From: Vandiemenella viatica
Taxonomy: Eukaryota > Arthropoda > Insecta > Orthoptera > Morabidae
Assembly: GCA_031002005.1 (NCBI GenBank)
Contig: JARYHS010008074.1
Span: 283,775,930 to 283,839,929 of the forward strand
Direction of reading: 5' to 3'
DNA length: 64,000 nucleotides
Each line of letters begins with the position of its first letter. Position 1 is the first letter of the stretch. The translations under genes were made by a program, and so were the position numbers. Under the pieces are notes generated by a model. The model did no database searches. It saw only the letters and a program-made list of their open reading frames with translations, and was not told the origin of the DNA. Below are positions 34,328-45,817 of this stretch, piece after piece.

Positions 34328-35500
34328 GTCGGATCTGGAGTACCGTCCTACGTTGCCAGATGGCACCACAGGCACAGCGAGCTATGCATGAGTGCCGCAG
34401 CGACCACTGAGATAACAACAAAGTGGGTACTTAAAAAGAGGAAGAGGAAGCAGCCCACCAGGAAGTGAACATCACTCCACTATCTGTCATTGTGTATTGT
34501 GATACTGAGTCTAATACTCTGGATCCGTGTACCAGCTCTCTATTGTCCGAGGGATATCCATAGCCTGCCTTCATTGCTGAGCCATCTATCTTAAACCGAG
34601 AACTCCATTGAACCTGAATCCTAAAGCCGCCTACAGCCAGCACATTCACCGCGACCTCAAACTACAGCAGCGAACCACTAGTCTCGCATAAGGGAACGAC
34701 CTCATCAAGGAAGTGCAGCAAGGGCAACCCAGCACCAACGAGGAACAGGCAGCCCATGCGGGACACCTGATACCAACAGCAACAGCACACTGGCAGGGTC
34801 GCGCTGCAGATCAAATAGTCATGGCTAGTAAAGTGGCTTGCATAACCCAATTGGAATACGCAGCACACAACAGGGAAAGAACTACCAGAGATGTGCTGAT
34901 GTGAACTACAAGCAACCACATGCCGGAAGAGGAAGCAGACTTCGGATAAGCGCAACAGCAGCCACATAGCACCATTCTGAATGCCACCGACTGCTTGGTA
35001 GCACAATGAACATGTTGGGGAAAACAGCTTCACCGATCGACGACAGGCTGAGAACTCTCAGACCCGAGCAGAGCAGCAGAAACAGGCCCAGTGGACAGTC
35101 AAGCTGCCTGCTACCGTTGCAGACGCAGAGGACATCGGGCAGCGCAGTGCCCATGAGAGCGGGCATTTGACGGAGAGGCAGCCTGAGGCAGCAGAGCCAC
35201 TGCCCCAATTGCCGCCTACAAATGGGTCAACTGGTGCACTAGGAACTCCCCAGGCAGAATGCTGAACAACAACAGTGAGTCACTTCCATTTTACTTTGGT
35301 CTCGGGTTCGAATGTTCCCCCATCAAAGAGTACCACAAAAATTGTCTGGAAAACAGATACACCTGGTCGTAGTGTCACTAGGCTTGGACACTACCCGCGC
35401 TAACTACCTGATCTCGAGCCGGGCAAAGATGTTATGATCGTAGACACATTTTTCCACGTGCTTTCTAGCCACAAGCTAGTAAACAAAATTTTACCAGGCA
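34328..35500 (+). pseudogene. Retroelement 5' region with gag-like zinc knuckle
   Basis: A GC-richer segment starts TGTCGGATCTGGAGTACC at 34328, interrupting the minisatellite, as an LTR beginning with TG would. Downstream, at about 35098-35145, the plus strand encodes QAACYRCRRRGHRAAQCP, an intact C-x2-C-x4-H-x4-C zinc knuckle followed by a stop. Sequence between is Gln/Ala-rich in broken frames. This is consistent with an LTR-retrotransposon LTR plus gag, but no primer-binding site, pol or second LTR was recognised. A LINE ORF1 is an alternative. Confidence 0.5.
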
Positions 35501-35814
35501 AGAAATCTTGTAACAAGGAATCAACGCTAAGTCAAATAGTCACCTTTAGCAGAAGCGAAAAAGCACTTGGATGTAGCAAATTTGTGGGAATCTGACTAAT
35601 CTAACCACCACTAAAATAATCAGATGTCGCACCCCAATATTACCCACCCTCGCTAAATTGCTTGCGTTCTAGACACTCTTCACAGGTAACAGACGATGTG
35701 TTAACATGGGTGTATCTCACATGCGACTCCTAGACCCATGCTGTATAGTAGTGTCGGACCCACAAAATGACACTAAGCAACAAAAAAGACTGCAAGGCAG
35801 AAAGTATAGGAACT
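35500..35814. other. No feature recognised
   Basis: Probably remaining sequence of the retroelement to the left. No motif was identified. Confidence 0.35.
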
Positions 35815-36297
35815 ATTAAACCTACAGCATTGTTAGACCGCTTACAATTTGTCAAGCATTTTATCCCTAAATTTGTGATATCTACAGTTTAATACGGAAT
35901 CTGAAAAACTGGCCGTCCAGGCATGGCTCAAATGATGAAAAATAATTCTTAAAAATATTTGCCTCTATTGGGATTTGAACCAGGAACTACAGACCAAACA
36001 TTAGTAAGCTAGCGCACTAACCACTGAGCTACCAGGCCGCTAGACTATAAATTACTACAGAGTTTTACGCATCTGAAGCATTGGTCTATGTTCATTTCGG
36101 TAATTTTTGAAATTACATGACAAAATGTATTATTTATACAGAAAAAGTATCCTATGTCCATTCTAATGCCAAATTGCATCTCCTTGCAAAATTTCATCAT
36201 GATCAGATTAGCCGTTTGGCCCAAGAAACGTAACAGACATACAGACAGAAAGGCAGAGAGAGAGACAGAGTTACTTTCGCATTTATAATATCAGTAT
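35815..36297 (-). repeat. tRNA-like dispersed repeat, copy 1
   Basis: This aligns over its whole length with 36370-36838. On the minus strand 36040-35965 is tRNA-like: GGTAGCTCAGTGGTTAGTGC matches the A box and GGTTCAAATCCC the B box. The plus-strand right end carries ACAGACATACAGACAGAAAG and CGCATTTATAATATCAGTAT, a tail type I know from dispersed insect repeats. It is probably a SINE or a composite with a tRNA-derived middle. Confidence 0.8.
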
Positions 36298-36369
36298 AGA
36301 TTAGTGCAGATCACACACACAGACTGCGAGAGAAACAACGGTAGAGTGATCAATACAGCGTAAAAAAAG

Positions 36370-36838
36370 TGTACACCTACAGCATTGTTAGATCGTGTAC
36401 AATTTGCCATGCATTTCATTCCTGAATTTGTGATATCTACAGTTTAATATGGAATCTGAAAAACTGGCCGTCCAGGCATGGCTCTTAGTATTAAAAACAA
36501 TTCTGAAAAATATTTACCCCCATGGGGATTTGAACCGGGAACTACGGTCTGTACAGTAGTAAGCAAGTGTGTTAACCACTCAGCTACCAGGGCGACATAG
36601 AAAAAGGTACTACAGTGTTTTACAGATCCTAAGGATCGATCTACGTTAGTTTCAGTAATTTTTTGAGATTACATGACAATATGTACCATTTATACAGAAA
36701 AAAGTATCCTATGTCCATTCTAATTCCAAATCACATCTCCTTCTGAAATTTCATCACGATCAGAATAGCCGTTTAGCCCAAGATATGTAACAAACAGACA
36801 GACAGAGTTACCTTTGCATTTATAATATTAGTATAGAT
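36370..36838 (-). repeat. tRNA-like dispersed repeat, copy 2
   Basis: Second copy of the preceding unit, separated from it by about 70 bp and in the same orientation. Its tRNA-like part (about 36597-36515, minus) has GGTAGCTGAGTGGTTAACAC and GGTTCAAATCCCC. The tail is TTTATAATATTAGTATAGAT. The two copies differ by substitutions and small indels, so the tandem arrangement is not recent. Confidence 0.8.
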
Positions 36839-38890
36839 ATGATGTAGCATACGATTTAAGGATTCCTAGTTAATTTTTAATTTCATTGGTTCCAGATTGT
36901 CTGTCGAACTAAATAGCATGTAAGAAATTTCCAATATTATAACAATACACATTATAAAATCAGGATTATATACATTATTTAACAACAACTGTATTTAATT
37001 AAGCAATTGCAAAACAAACTGCTATATTCAAACCTTCACTTCCAACAGGTTTTAGAAGATAGTCGATATATAATTACCATTTTATTTTTTCCGTAGATAT
37101 GACTTTAAAAAATAAATTAAATTTAAGAACAGATTCATATTTCATACTGCAGAAGTCAAATAGTATTAATTTTAGCACTTTTAAATACTACCAATCATTG
37201 AATATGTCATAACGATCTTGCTTTCCAAAGTATTCGGTATCTGTGAAAAGCAATGAGTGAAGATAACAATATCGAATACAAATGGAAGGTTCTTTGGTGT
37301 TAGTAAAATGCGAATTGGTAATGACAATTTGCAATCAAACTGCTCATTTTAAGAGTGTTATTACAAAACTAAAGAGCTAAATAATCAAAGTTAAAAAAAC
37401 ATTATGTACAATCATAGTGTAATCATTTATCAATGTTTCTTCTAAAAAGCGCTCACCTTAAATAGCGAGTAACCTGTGCGCATATTTTTTTCAAATTCAA
37501 AATGAATTTAATTTAATGTTCCAGTCCTCAATACATATAAGTCATAAGCTATTTCTGCCAATTTTACTTTTTAATCTGGACCATTAGCTCTAAAAATTTG
37601 AAAACACCAACTAATCTGCTGCGGTAGTTTTTATGTGATAGAGGTTCAACCCTTAAAACCGAAGCATAGTATCGATATGGCATTGAGTAACAAAAAAATC
37701 TACAAACAAGCACGAAATGTTGAAATTTTCAGGTTTATACACTTTATAAACACAAGAACATTATGAGTGTAAGGTAGGTGTCAAGGGACAATTGTTGAAA
37801 TTTGCAGAAATTGAGCAGATGGTAAGGATGGGGACAGGTTAAAAACTGGACAAAATTGGAATGAGGAGGTAACAAGTTGAAGAAACTATGAGGAAAAAAA
37901 GTTCTGATAAGAAATTGTTTGTATGAAAATATAGTCATATTAAATAAATATGTAAAAATCAAAAAATTGTTTATAAAAAACACCCAAGTATGAGAAAGGA
38001 TGAGTGTTGATCATTTGGCTGATTACTATAAGACAGAAGGTCATAAAAGCATCTGTATTACAAGTGGCAACTGTGAAATCCAGTGGCATGTTACCTATTC
38101 TGTTGGGTGGCCTGTTAAGATTTTTCTGACGATTCAATCACAGATGTAACATCTCTCAAAGATAATTAAAGCCATCTTCCCAAAATGAACTTCATTCAAG
38201 ACACAATGGTACAAACTAAATGGATAAGTACTTCAGGAAGTAAAATATCCTCCACAACTGGAAATAATGGTGCAACCGGGACGATGAAGACTGGATGGTC
38301 CAAATCATCATAAAAGTAAGAGTCTGAGCTTCCGAGGACTTCTTGAATAAGACCTAAGCAAAAACATCTGCTGGGCATGCTTAAAATCAATACACTATTA
38401 AACGAAATATACACTAATGCCATCTGGTAAATTTAAATTATTCAGACATTTTAAACAGATGCAGCATACTAATACTAGTGCTATAGGAAACCAAATAGAT
38501 AGATGAGGACCCATTTGAATCAAAAGGCTACAGGATTTATAAAGGGAAACCAAAATAAAAAATGAGCAGAATATTTCAATGCCCAAAACAGGTTTGATGG
38601 TAAAATGAAATCTAATGGACTATTATATTTTGTACCTCATCTGAAAGGACCTCACTCCTCTCATTTAAAAAAGGAAATAAAGGCTATACAATTATTGATG
38701 CACGTGCACCCATCAATAATGAAAAAAAAAAATCCTGAAAAAGTAGACAAATTTTGTAAAACGTGACACATTGAAGAAACCACACCAACACACAGGTTGG
38801 AAAGAAAATAAATACAAAACAATGGTAAGAAATTTCCATCATGCAAATTCATCAACAAGAATGATGAAAGGCTAATCAAATTTTATAGGT
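36839..38890. other. No gene securely recognised
   Basis: AT-rich. On the minus strand, 38353-38197 reads open after an acceptor-like GTTTTTGCTTAG and encodes SDSYFYDDLDHPVFIVP and LPEVLIHLV. It could be a terminal exon, but no phase-compatible donor to exon A was found, so it is not annotated as coding. Confidence 0.4.
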
Positions 38891-38894
38891 AATT

Positions 38895-40600
38895 TGATCT
38901 AAAACTAATTTCAAATTACCAAGCAGGAGGAAGACTTGGTCTTCACGTAACAATTAGGCCTTTACCAATTAGATCACAATGGAATACACAAATAGAATCA
39001 TGAAGAAATAATGAACATAAGAATCAAAAGAGGATTAACCATAGACTCTGATAACTTTCTGTGAGAGATTTAAGCAAAGTTTCAGCCCAACAGACTAAAA
39101 CCTAAACTTGAAAGAATTCGTAGAATAGATGTGAAAATTTTTTCTGAGAAAGAATTCACCAAAAACTTGATAAAAGAAAGATATATTAGAATAAGATCAG
39201 AGAGGAGATGACAGAAACAAAAAAGAAAACAACCACCAATAAAATGCAAATACAGATGGTGGAATGACACTTGTGATGAAATGACTGAATGTAGGCTAAA
39301 ACCATGGAAGAAGTGGAGCATTCAAGAAACAACTGGAATCAGTTCACAGAAATCAGAAAACACTCATACAAAATTATAAGAGCAGTGAACTGTAAGTATG
39401 AAAATAAATAAAGAAATACACAGATGTCAAAAAGAACACTAGAAACTTTTACAATACATTCAGACAAGAACTGAAAGGATACAAACCTTTGAGCCTCCAT
39501 TTTAAGAATTCAACAGGGAGGCTAATTACCAACAAGGACAATCGTGAGTTGTTAGCTGAAAGCTTGAAATATCTACTACACTGTGAAGGACCATTACAAT
39601 GTCTTCACTTCACACAGTCACTACAAGAGAAGTACCCTTCAGATCAGCAACACATGGGAGAGATAGAACATTAATCAGTCAGGTGAAAGACAACAAAGCA
39701 AAATGTGAAGGTGGTATAATAGTTGAGATGTGGAAACTAAGCAGAAAATTGGCACCTGGATCACTGCACAGTTATCATAGAATGCTGGGAAAATAGAAAA
39801 ATACCAGAAAAAGGCACTAATCTATCCACTACACAAGAAATGAGTTAGATAGGTACTAACAACTATAGAGGCATTTCTTTACAGCCAATCTCATTCAAAA
39901 TATTTTCCAAAGCACTTTTAAGTAAGATAGAAGAGCAAGTGGGGCACACAATCGGTGAATATCAAGATGGGTTCAAGAAAAACAGATCATGTCCAGGACA
40001 GATATTCAATCTGAAAACAGTCCTCAGAATCAGAGAATCCCAGAACCTCAACACAATAGTAGCCTTTTTTGATTTCATAAAATCCTCCAACTCCATACAC
40101 AGATTAACTACTTTCTTAACATTAACAGAACTTGGTATAGATGATAATCCCTGGAATTTGGATGAATAGACTCTCACTGACATTACTTCAAATGTTAAAA
40201 TTCTTTGGTGAAATTTTTGAATGCTTTAAAATTAATACAGGAGTCTGATAAGGTGATGGACGCTCACCAATCCTTTTAATTTTGATGGGAAACAAGATTA
40301 TACAAGAGCAAGATAAAACAACAAGAGAAGAACACTGTAGGTCCTAGAAAACAAAGATTTTTTTTTTTACTTTTGCTGATGATGCAATAATTTCCAAAAG
40401 GAAACAGACACTAAAATAATGGCACACCCTAAAAATAAAACTACAGCTACAACAGGATTAAATATCTCTCATGAAAAAACTAAAAACATAAACACAACTG
40501 AGCAATAATGGACTGTATATTGGTTTAAAAGAAAAAAAGCGCCAATAAGATGGAATATAACAACAAACTAACATCATCCCAGGAATAATTCAGATACTAT
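38895..40600 (+). pseudogene. LINE reverse-transcriptase remnant (RTE-like)
   Basis: The plus strand reads, with stops and shifts, NNYRGISLQPISFKIFSKAL (about 39859-39918), IGEYQDGFKKNRSCPGQIFN (about 39951-40010), IVAFFDFIKSSNSIHR (about 40057-40104), INTGV then GDGRSPILLI (about 40231-40280), and FFTFADDAIISKRKQ (about 40360-40405). These are RT blocks 1 to 5 with the FADD box intact. Upstream to about 38895 is weak sequence that may be the endonuclease end and linker. The wording resembles RTE-type and related LINEs. It is an old, dead copy. Confidence 0.75.
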
Positions 40601-41925
40601 ATAACAGTAATTAAACTGGAGGCACTGTAATGGGGAAAATATTTATTAGGATTTAGAAAGGGTATTTTTTAGTATTTTATTCGGTAGGACACAAACACGC
40701 ATCAAAAGTCACTCGTAGAAAGCACATGCTAAGCTACACACATATTCAAAATGCTGAATTACAGGATTGTCTTACAGCTCCAAGTCTTTGGGAAGCACTA
40801 GCATGAACAACATCAACACTTGAGCACTCCAACCTCATGTCTGGTGTATAAAAGGCTTGATGCCATATTGAATCAACCTATTCTGTTCAACTCAACATGT
40901 AAGGTGGTAAGAGTAGCTTCTTTGTCCATTGCCCTCATGGTAGATTTTGTCTTGCAGCCCAATGTCTCACAGTAATGGTAAAACAGAAGTTATGCCTTTA
41001 TTTAATGTTAGTTAATTCGTACTGCTTGTCTACATTTCATAATATTTGACTAATCATTCAATGCCTCATGTGATTCATATAATTTCTGTTTCCACCTCCT
41101 GTTGGCTACATCAATCAACTATTTCAGTCTTAGAGAAGGGTACTCAAATGCACAAATTGTGCAGCTTCTTTAAAAATTTGAAGGGAGAGAGACCGCTCTG
41201 CAATTAGCGAACTGGGACTACTCTGTTCTATCTCCTGCCAGTGGGCAGATGCAGGCTCTGCAATGGTATGGAACTTGAAAAAGTTAATAACTGTTGGTCA
41301 AGCACAGCAGAAGCTGCAGTTTTTTTGTCACATTCAACCACATCCCACAGAATCTTTGCCACTGCGAGGAGGCAATATTGTTTCCACTTCTTAGTTCCTT
41401 TGAAACAGTATTACACAAGTACATAAATACATGTAGCTGAACATGACTCAAGTGAAATGTGTTCCTCTGTCACAAACAGTATGACAACAGTCGCAGTTAT
41501 CGAAAGCAGTGGCTGTGCCATGTAAGCATTGCTAGATTAAGAAAGTATTGGATCCTCTGTTACAGAGGAAAAAAATATGTAAGTACAAAGAAAAGATTTT
41601 GCAGATGACTTATTGAATTGATCACATTTTTTATTCAATTAAATAAACGAATGTTACAACTTATGATATTTTGAAAATAACTTATTTATTTTACACTACA
41701 ATAAAACAAACAAAAATAATTTTCATGCTTTCCATATTACTTGAATTGCTTTATATTGGACGATTGGTGGCCTTAGGCTAGTAGCTAGGAATGCCTATTA
41801 GGATAATCCCGCACTGCCTGTTGGTAAACTTCTCAATTTTTTGCTAATCAATCATTTTTTACCTTTTGTCAATTTTAAAGTATTTATCATTGATTTGCCC
41901 AATTTCAAAACCATTTCTTTAATCT
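40601..41925. other. No gene recognised
   Basis: Non-coding sequence between two LINEs. The right part might belong to the MULE-like element whose other part lies at 44.9 kb, split by the LINE, but no motif supports this. Confidence 0.4.
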
Positions 41926-41929
41926 GGCA

Positions 41930-44865
41930 GTACACACAGGCTGAAAGGGTGAACTCTGTGGCCAGTGGCCGCAAGATATCGGCAGAGCTAACCATCTGTA
42001 GCATTGTAGACAGAGTTGATTGTGGACCTCTGGTTCAGAGCCGTATTGAGGGGCTGAACCAGACTATGAAGTTTCTGTGATGATATTGGCTGCAGATTCC
42101 TTGATCGCCATAGGGTCGAGTCATGTAGGGTTCCCCTTAATAGGTCAGGTGTGCACTACACACATGAATCGGCTACACGGGTGGCAGGGGCCGTGTGGAA
42201 TGCACTGGGTGGTTTTTTTAGGCTGAGGGAGGAAGACCCAAAACACGGAATACAGTTACGGGCAACCCAATCAGATGTAACGCCGGAATGTAGGAGGAGC
42301 GTAAAAGAATTTCGACAGTTAAAAGTTCTCGTAATTAACTGTAGAAGCGTTTGTAACAAACAACCGGAACTTGATAGCATTATTTGTAGCACAGAAGCGG
42401 ATATCGTTATCGGTAGAGAAAGTTGGCTAAAACCGGAAATAAGTTCCGCCAAAATTTTTAAAGATAGCATGAATGTTTTTCGTAAAGACAGATTACATTC
42501 TCATGGAGGTGAGGTATTTATAGCTGTGAGTAAATCTCTCCCATGTAATGAAATAGAAGTCGATACAATCTGTGAAATCATATGGATTAAACTCAAAGTT
42601 GCTGGGTCAAAACTCATCATAGGTGCCTTCTACCGTCCACCCGATTCCGACATAGCTATCGCCGAGGAGTTAAGAAATAATGTAAACAGTACAGCTAGCC
42701 GTTTTCAGGATCATGCTATGATTCTTGGAGGCGACTTCAATCTGCCTTATTTGACTGGCGTGATTACGTTCACATTACAGGTAGCAGGGATAAGGCAGCT
42801 TCTGAAGTAATTCTGGATTTGTTGTCAGATAATCATCTCGAGCAGCTAGTTAATGAACCTACGCAGTGTCATAATGGTAGTGAAAATATTTTAGATCTGC
42901 TGGTTACCAACAGGACAGAATTATTCACCGAAATTTCAACGACCAAAGGCATAAGTGATCACAAAGCGGTAATTGCAACTATCAGACTAATGACCAAGCG
43001 AAAAAGGAGAAAATGGCGGATTGTATACAAATTCAGTAAGGCCTCTAAGGAGTGTTTTAGAACCTACCTGAGGAATAATTACCATAACTTCAAGTCAAAA
43101 AAGGATACCGTTGAAGAGATGTGGCATCAATTTATACGAATAGTCAGGGAAGGTATGGATATACATATACCGAAGCGGATAATAAATGGGGAGTATGATC
43201 CACCGTGGTACACATGCGAAGTAAAAACATTACTCAAAAAACAAAGGAGGATACATGCACGCTCAAGAAGGAAGGGGTGTCGCAGCGATTTAGAAACCTT
43301 AGCCGAGTTAAGAGGACATAAGAATGTAATGCGTGAGGCCTTCAACGATTTTCATTCCAACTTTCTCTCTAAGAGTCTCACAGAAAACCCAAAGAAATTT
43401 TGGTCGTATGTACAAAAAGTCAATTGTACCAATAGCAATATTCCAGCACTAATACGTGAAGGTTCAGAGGTTAATGAAAGCACTGATAAAGCTAACATAC
43501 TAAATACTGTATTCAAAAATTCATTTACTGATGAAAATAGGATAGTGTTCCCGTTTTCCCACGCCGTGTCGAGTTGGTAATGTAATCATTACAAATAGAT
43601 ACTGCATGTATCATAAAGCAATTAGAGCTCCTGAAGTGGGGGAAAGCACCGGGCCCAGATGGAATTCCAGTAAGAGTATTTTCAGAATATGTGGCAGAAA
43701 TCGGGACATTTCTGGCTGATATATTCAGTAAATCATTAGAAGAGCGAAAAGTAGCTTCAGACTGGAAAATCGCGCAAGTAACTCCGATTTTCAAGAAAGG
43801 TGATCGAAATGATCCTGGAAACTATCGTCCATAGCGAAGCTACGAGCGTACGGTATATCATATCAGCTTTGTGAATGGATAAAGGATTTTCTAACTGGTC
43901 GGTCGCAGTATGTCGTCGTTGAAGGAGAAAGTTCTTCTAATCTAGATGTTACATTGGGAGTACCTCTAGGAAGTGTAATAGGACCACTTCTTTTTTTAAT
44001 TTTTATAAACGATCTCGGAGACAAAGTGAAAAGCCTTTTTAGATTGTTTGCTGATGATGCAGTTATTTATAGGGAAGTAAGGAATTTGGCCGATTGCTTA
44101 GAAATTCAGCGTGATCTGGATATTATTTTGGCAAGGTGCGCTGAGTGGCAACTCACGCTAAATTGTAAAAAGTTCAAGACAATGAGCATAACTAACAAAA
44201 AGAATCCAATTGTTCAGAAATAAGAGTTAAACAATACAGTTATTGATATGGTCGATTCTATGAAATATTTGGGAGTAACAGTACAAAGGAACATGAAATG
44301 GGACTTACACATTAATTCGTTAGTAGGTTGAGCTAATTCTAGGCTGCGATTCATAGGTCGAATATTGAAAAATTGTAATGAACAAACAAAGTAGATAGCG
44401 TACAAATCTCTTGTGCGTCCACATTTGGACTATTGTTGAGCCATTTGGGATCCGTTTCGTAAGGGGTTGATCGAAAGTATAGAGAAAGTACAGAGAAGAG
44501 CCGCTTGATTCGTGACCGCTTGCTACAGTCCTTATGAAAGCGTCACAGAACTGATTAGTATACTAGGCTGGGAGTCTCTGGCAGATAGACGACGCACTTT
44601 TCGTTTAAACTTATTGGTAAACATGTGTACTCCCACTTTCACTCACGAGTGTAGTGAAATACTTCATCCGCCAACCTATTTGAGCCGGAATGACAGGAAA
44701 TATAAGATTAGAGAAATAAGGTGCCGCAATGATTCTTATATGAATTCTTTTTTCGCTTGTACCATTAGGGATTGGAATGCACAACAAAGAGATTAGCTTT
44801 GGTGCTGAGCACCCTCTGCCACCCACAATATTGTGAATTGCAGAGTATATATGTAGATGTAGATG
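41930..44865 (+). mobile_element. CR1/L2-like LINE, nearly full ORF2, with GTAGAT tail
   Basis: The element runs from an ORF1-like end (GVHYTHESATRVAGAVWNAL, about 42149-42208) through ORF2 to a 3' tail at 44844-44862 (ATGTAGATGTAGATG). ORF2 covers endonuclease and RT, described separately. The tail type and the C-terminal IRDWN block fit the CR1/L2 group. A target duplication was not found. Confidence 0.8.
42151..44796 (+). pseudogene. CR1/L2-like LINE ORF2 (endonuclease and RT), internally deleted
   Basis: Endonuclease: LKVLVINCRSVCNKQPELDS (about 42322-42381), IGRESWL where ETWL is expected, GAFYRPPDSD (about 42622), ILGGDFNLPY (about 42721-42750) and KGISDHKAV (about 42946). A frameshift near 42770 splits it. 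The linker has KNPKKFWSYVQKV-like sequence near 43390. RT begins with ISEYVAEIGTFLADIF-like sequence (about 43683) and NYRP (about 43821). It then jumps by deletion to LCEWIKDFLTGRSQYVVVEG (about 43867-43926), GSVIGPLLFLIFINDL (about 43969) and FRLFADDAVIYREV (about 44037-44078). Stops after 44220 precede a recognisable C-terminus ending at 44796. The deletion removes RT blocks 1-3, so the copy is inactive. Confidence 0.85.
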
Positions 44866-44874
44866 GAATGAGAC

Positions 44875-45400
44875 AGTCACATGGAAATTTTGGAGTTGTG
44901 AGATTTTTTTCAACTCTGTACTGTTCTTGGAAGCACCTTTCATTTCAATAATGAAGATCAGTAATCTGCTGAAAAATTTCAATGTTGTCACTTCCTGAGC
45001 AAATAATTCCAGCTCCCACCGCTCAATGCAGATGCTGCAGGTCTTTGTTATAAGTATAAGTGATATGCCACTGCCTTTTCCATGGCAGAAAATAATGTTA
45101 GACATATTGACACCACACTCTTGACACCGTGGATCTTCACGAAAAATCTCCAAAATGGAATGTCCCAAGTGTCTAGTGTCAACTATCATTCCGCATTCAA
45201 ATATCTGCTAATTAACGTCATGTGTGATAATCATGCCAGAAAACAAATAAAAGCCTTGACACTGCACAGCACATTTAAATTTTTCTTCCATGATACTGCC
45301 ACCATCTGGATATTTGCCTCTTCCTATCCCATAATTAGTTTACGTCACCTCCACTAATCCTGTCACCTGTGAAATCTTTCCCAACATAGGGCATGCCACA
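44875..45400 (-). pseudogene. Mutator-like transposase fragment (tentative)
   Basis: A minus-strand open stretch (45189-44880) reads IVDTRHLGHSILEIFREDPR, CQECGVNMSN and TKTCSICIERWELELF. Paired cysteines and the order fit the N-terminal cysteine-rich part of the Mutator-like transposase family seen in arthropods, as I remember it. No DDE core was recognised upstream. The LINE insertion ends at its 3' border, so the rest may lie left of 41.9 kb. Confidence 0.4.
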
Positions 45401-45817
45401 TGTCAGATACCATTTTTCAGCTTCCTGTATAGGTCATTAATCAACTGTCAATAAGAATAAATGGTCACAGACAAACAGTTTTCATTTAGACTACCACGTA
45501 GCTGCTCATGTCACCCATCATGATACCAGTAATTTCAATGCCTGCTTCAACATCTGTGTTATCAGTCTCTTCCGAAATAGCGGCAGACCATCTAACTCAG
45601 AAGTTGAGAACTGAACTACAAGTACAAACTGGGCCCAAGGTTTCACCTTCAAGATTCCTTTAAATTTTTCTTTTTCTTATCATTGCCTTTAATATCATTT
45701 CCACCCCTCCCCCCCAATATTATTTCTTCCAGGATAAACCACCGATTACCAGAGATTATTTTTAATTTATATTTTTTAAAATTAGTTATTTCTCATTCTT
45801 CAACACATTTCCTAGTT
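45400..45817. other. No feature recognised
   Basis: Non-coding between the MULE-like fragment and the left end of the hAT-like element. Confidence 0.4.

Noticed and set aside
34662..35208. Minus-strand open frames of 100-123 residues, Leu/Cys-rich
   Set aside because: They are antisense to the GC-rich gag-like region, which carries a zinc knuckle on the plus strand.
38661..39321. Hydrophobic minus-strand open frames that could look like membrane proteins
   Set aside because: They are antisense to an A-rich LINE remnant; long A runs on one strand read as Phe/Leu-rich frames on the other.
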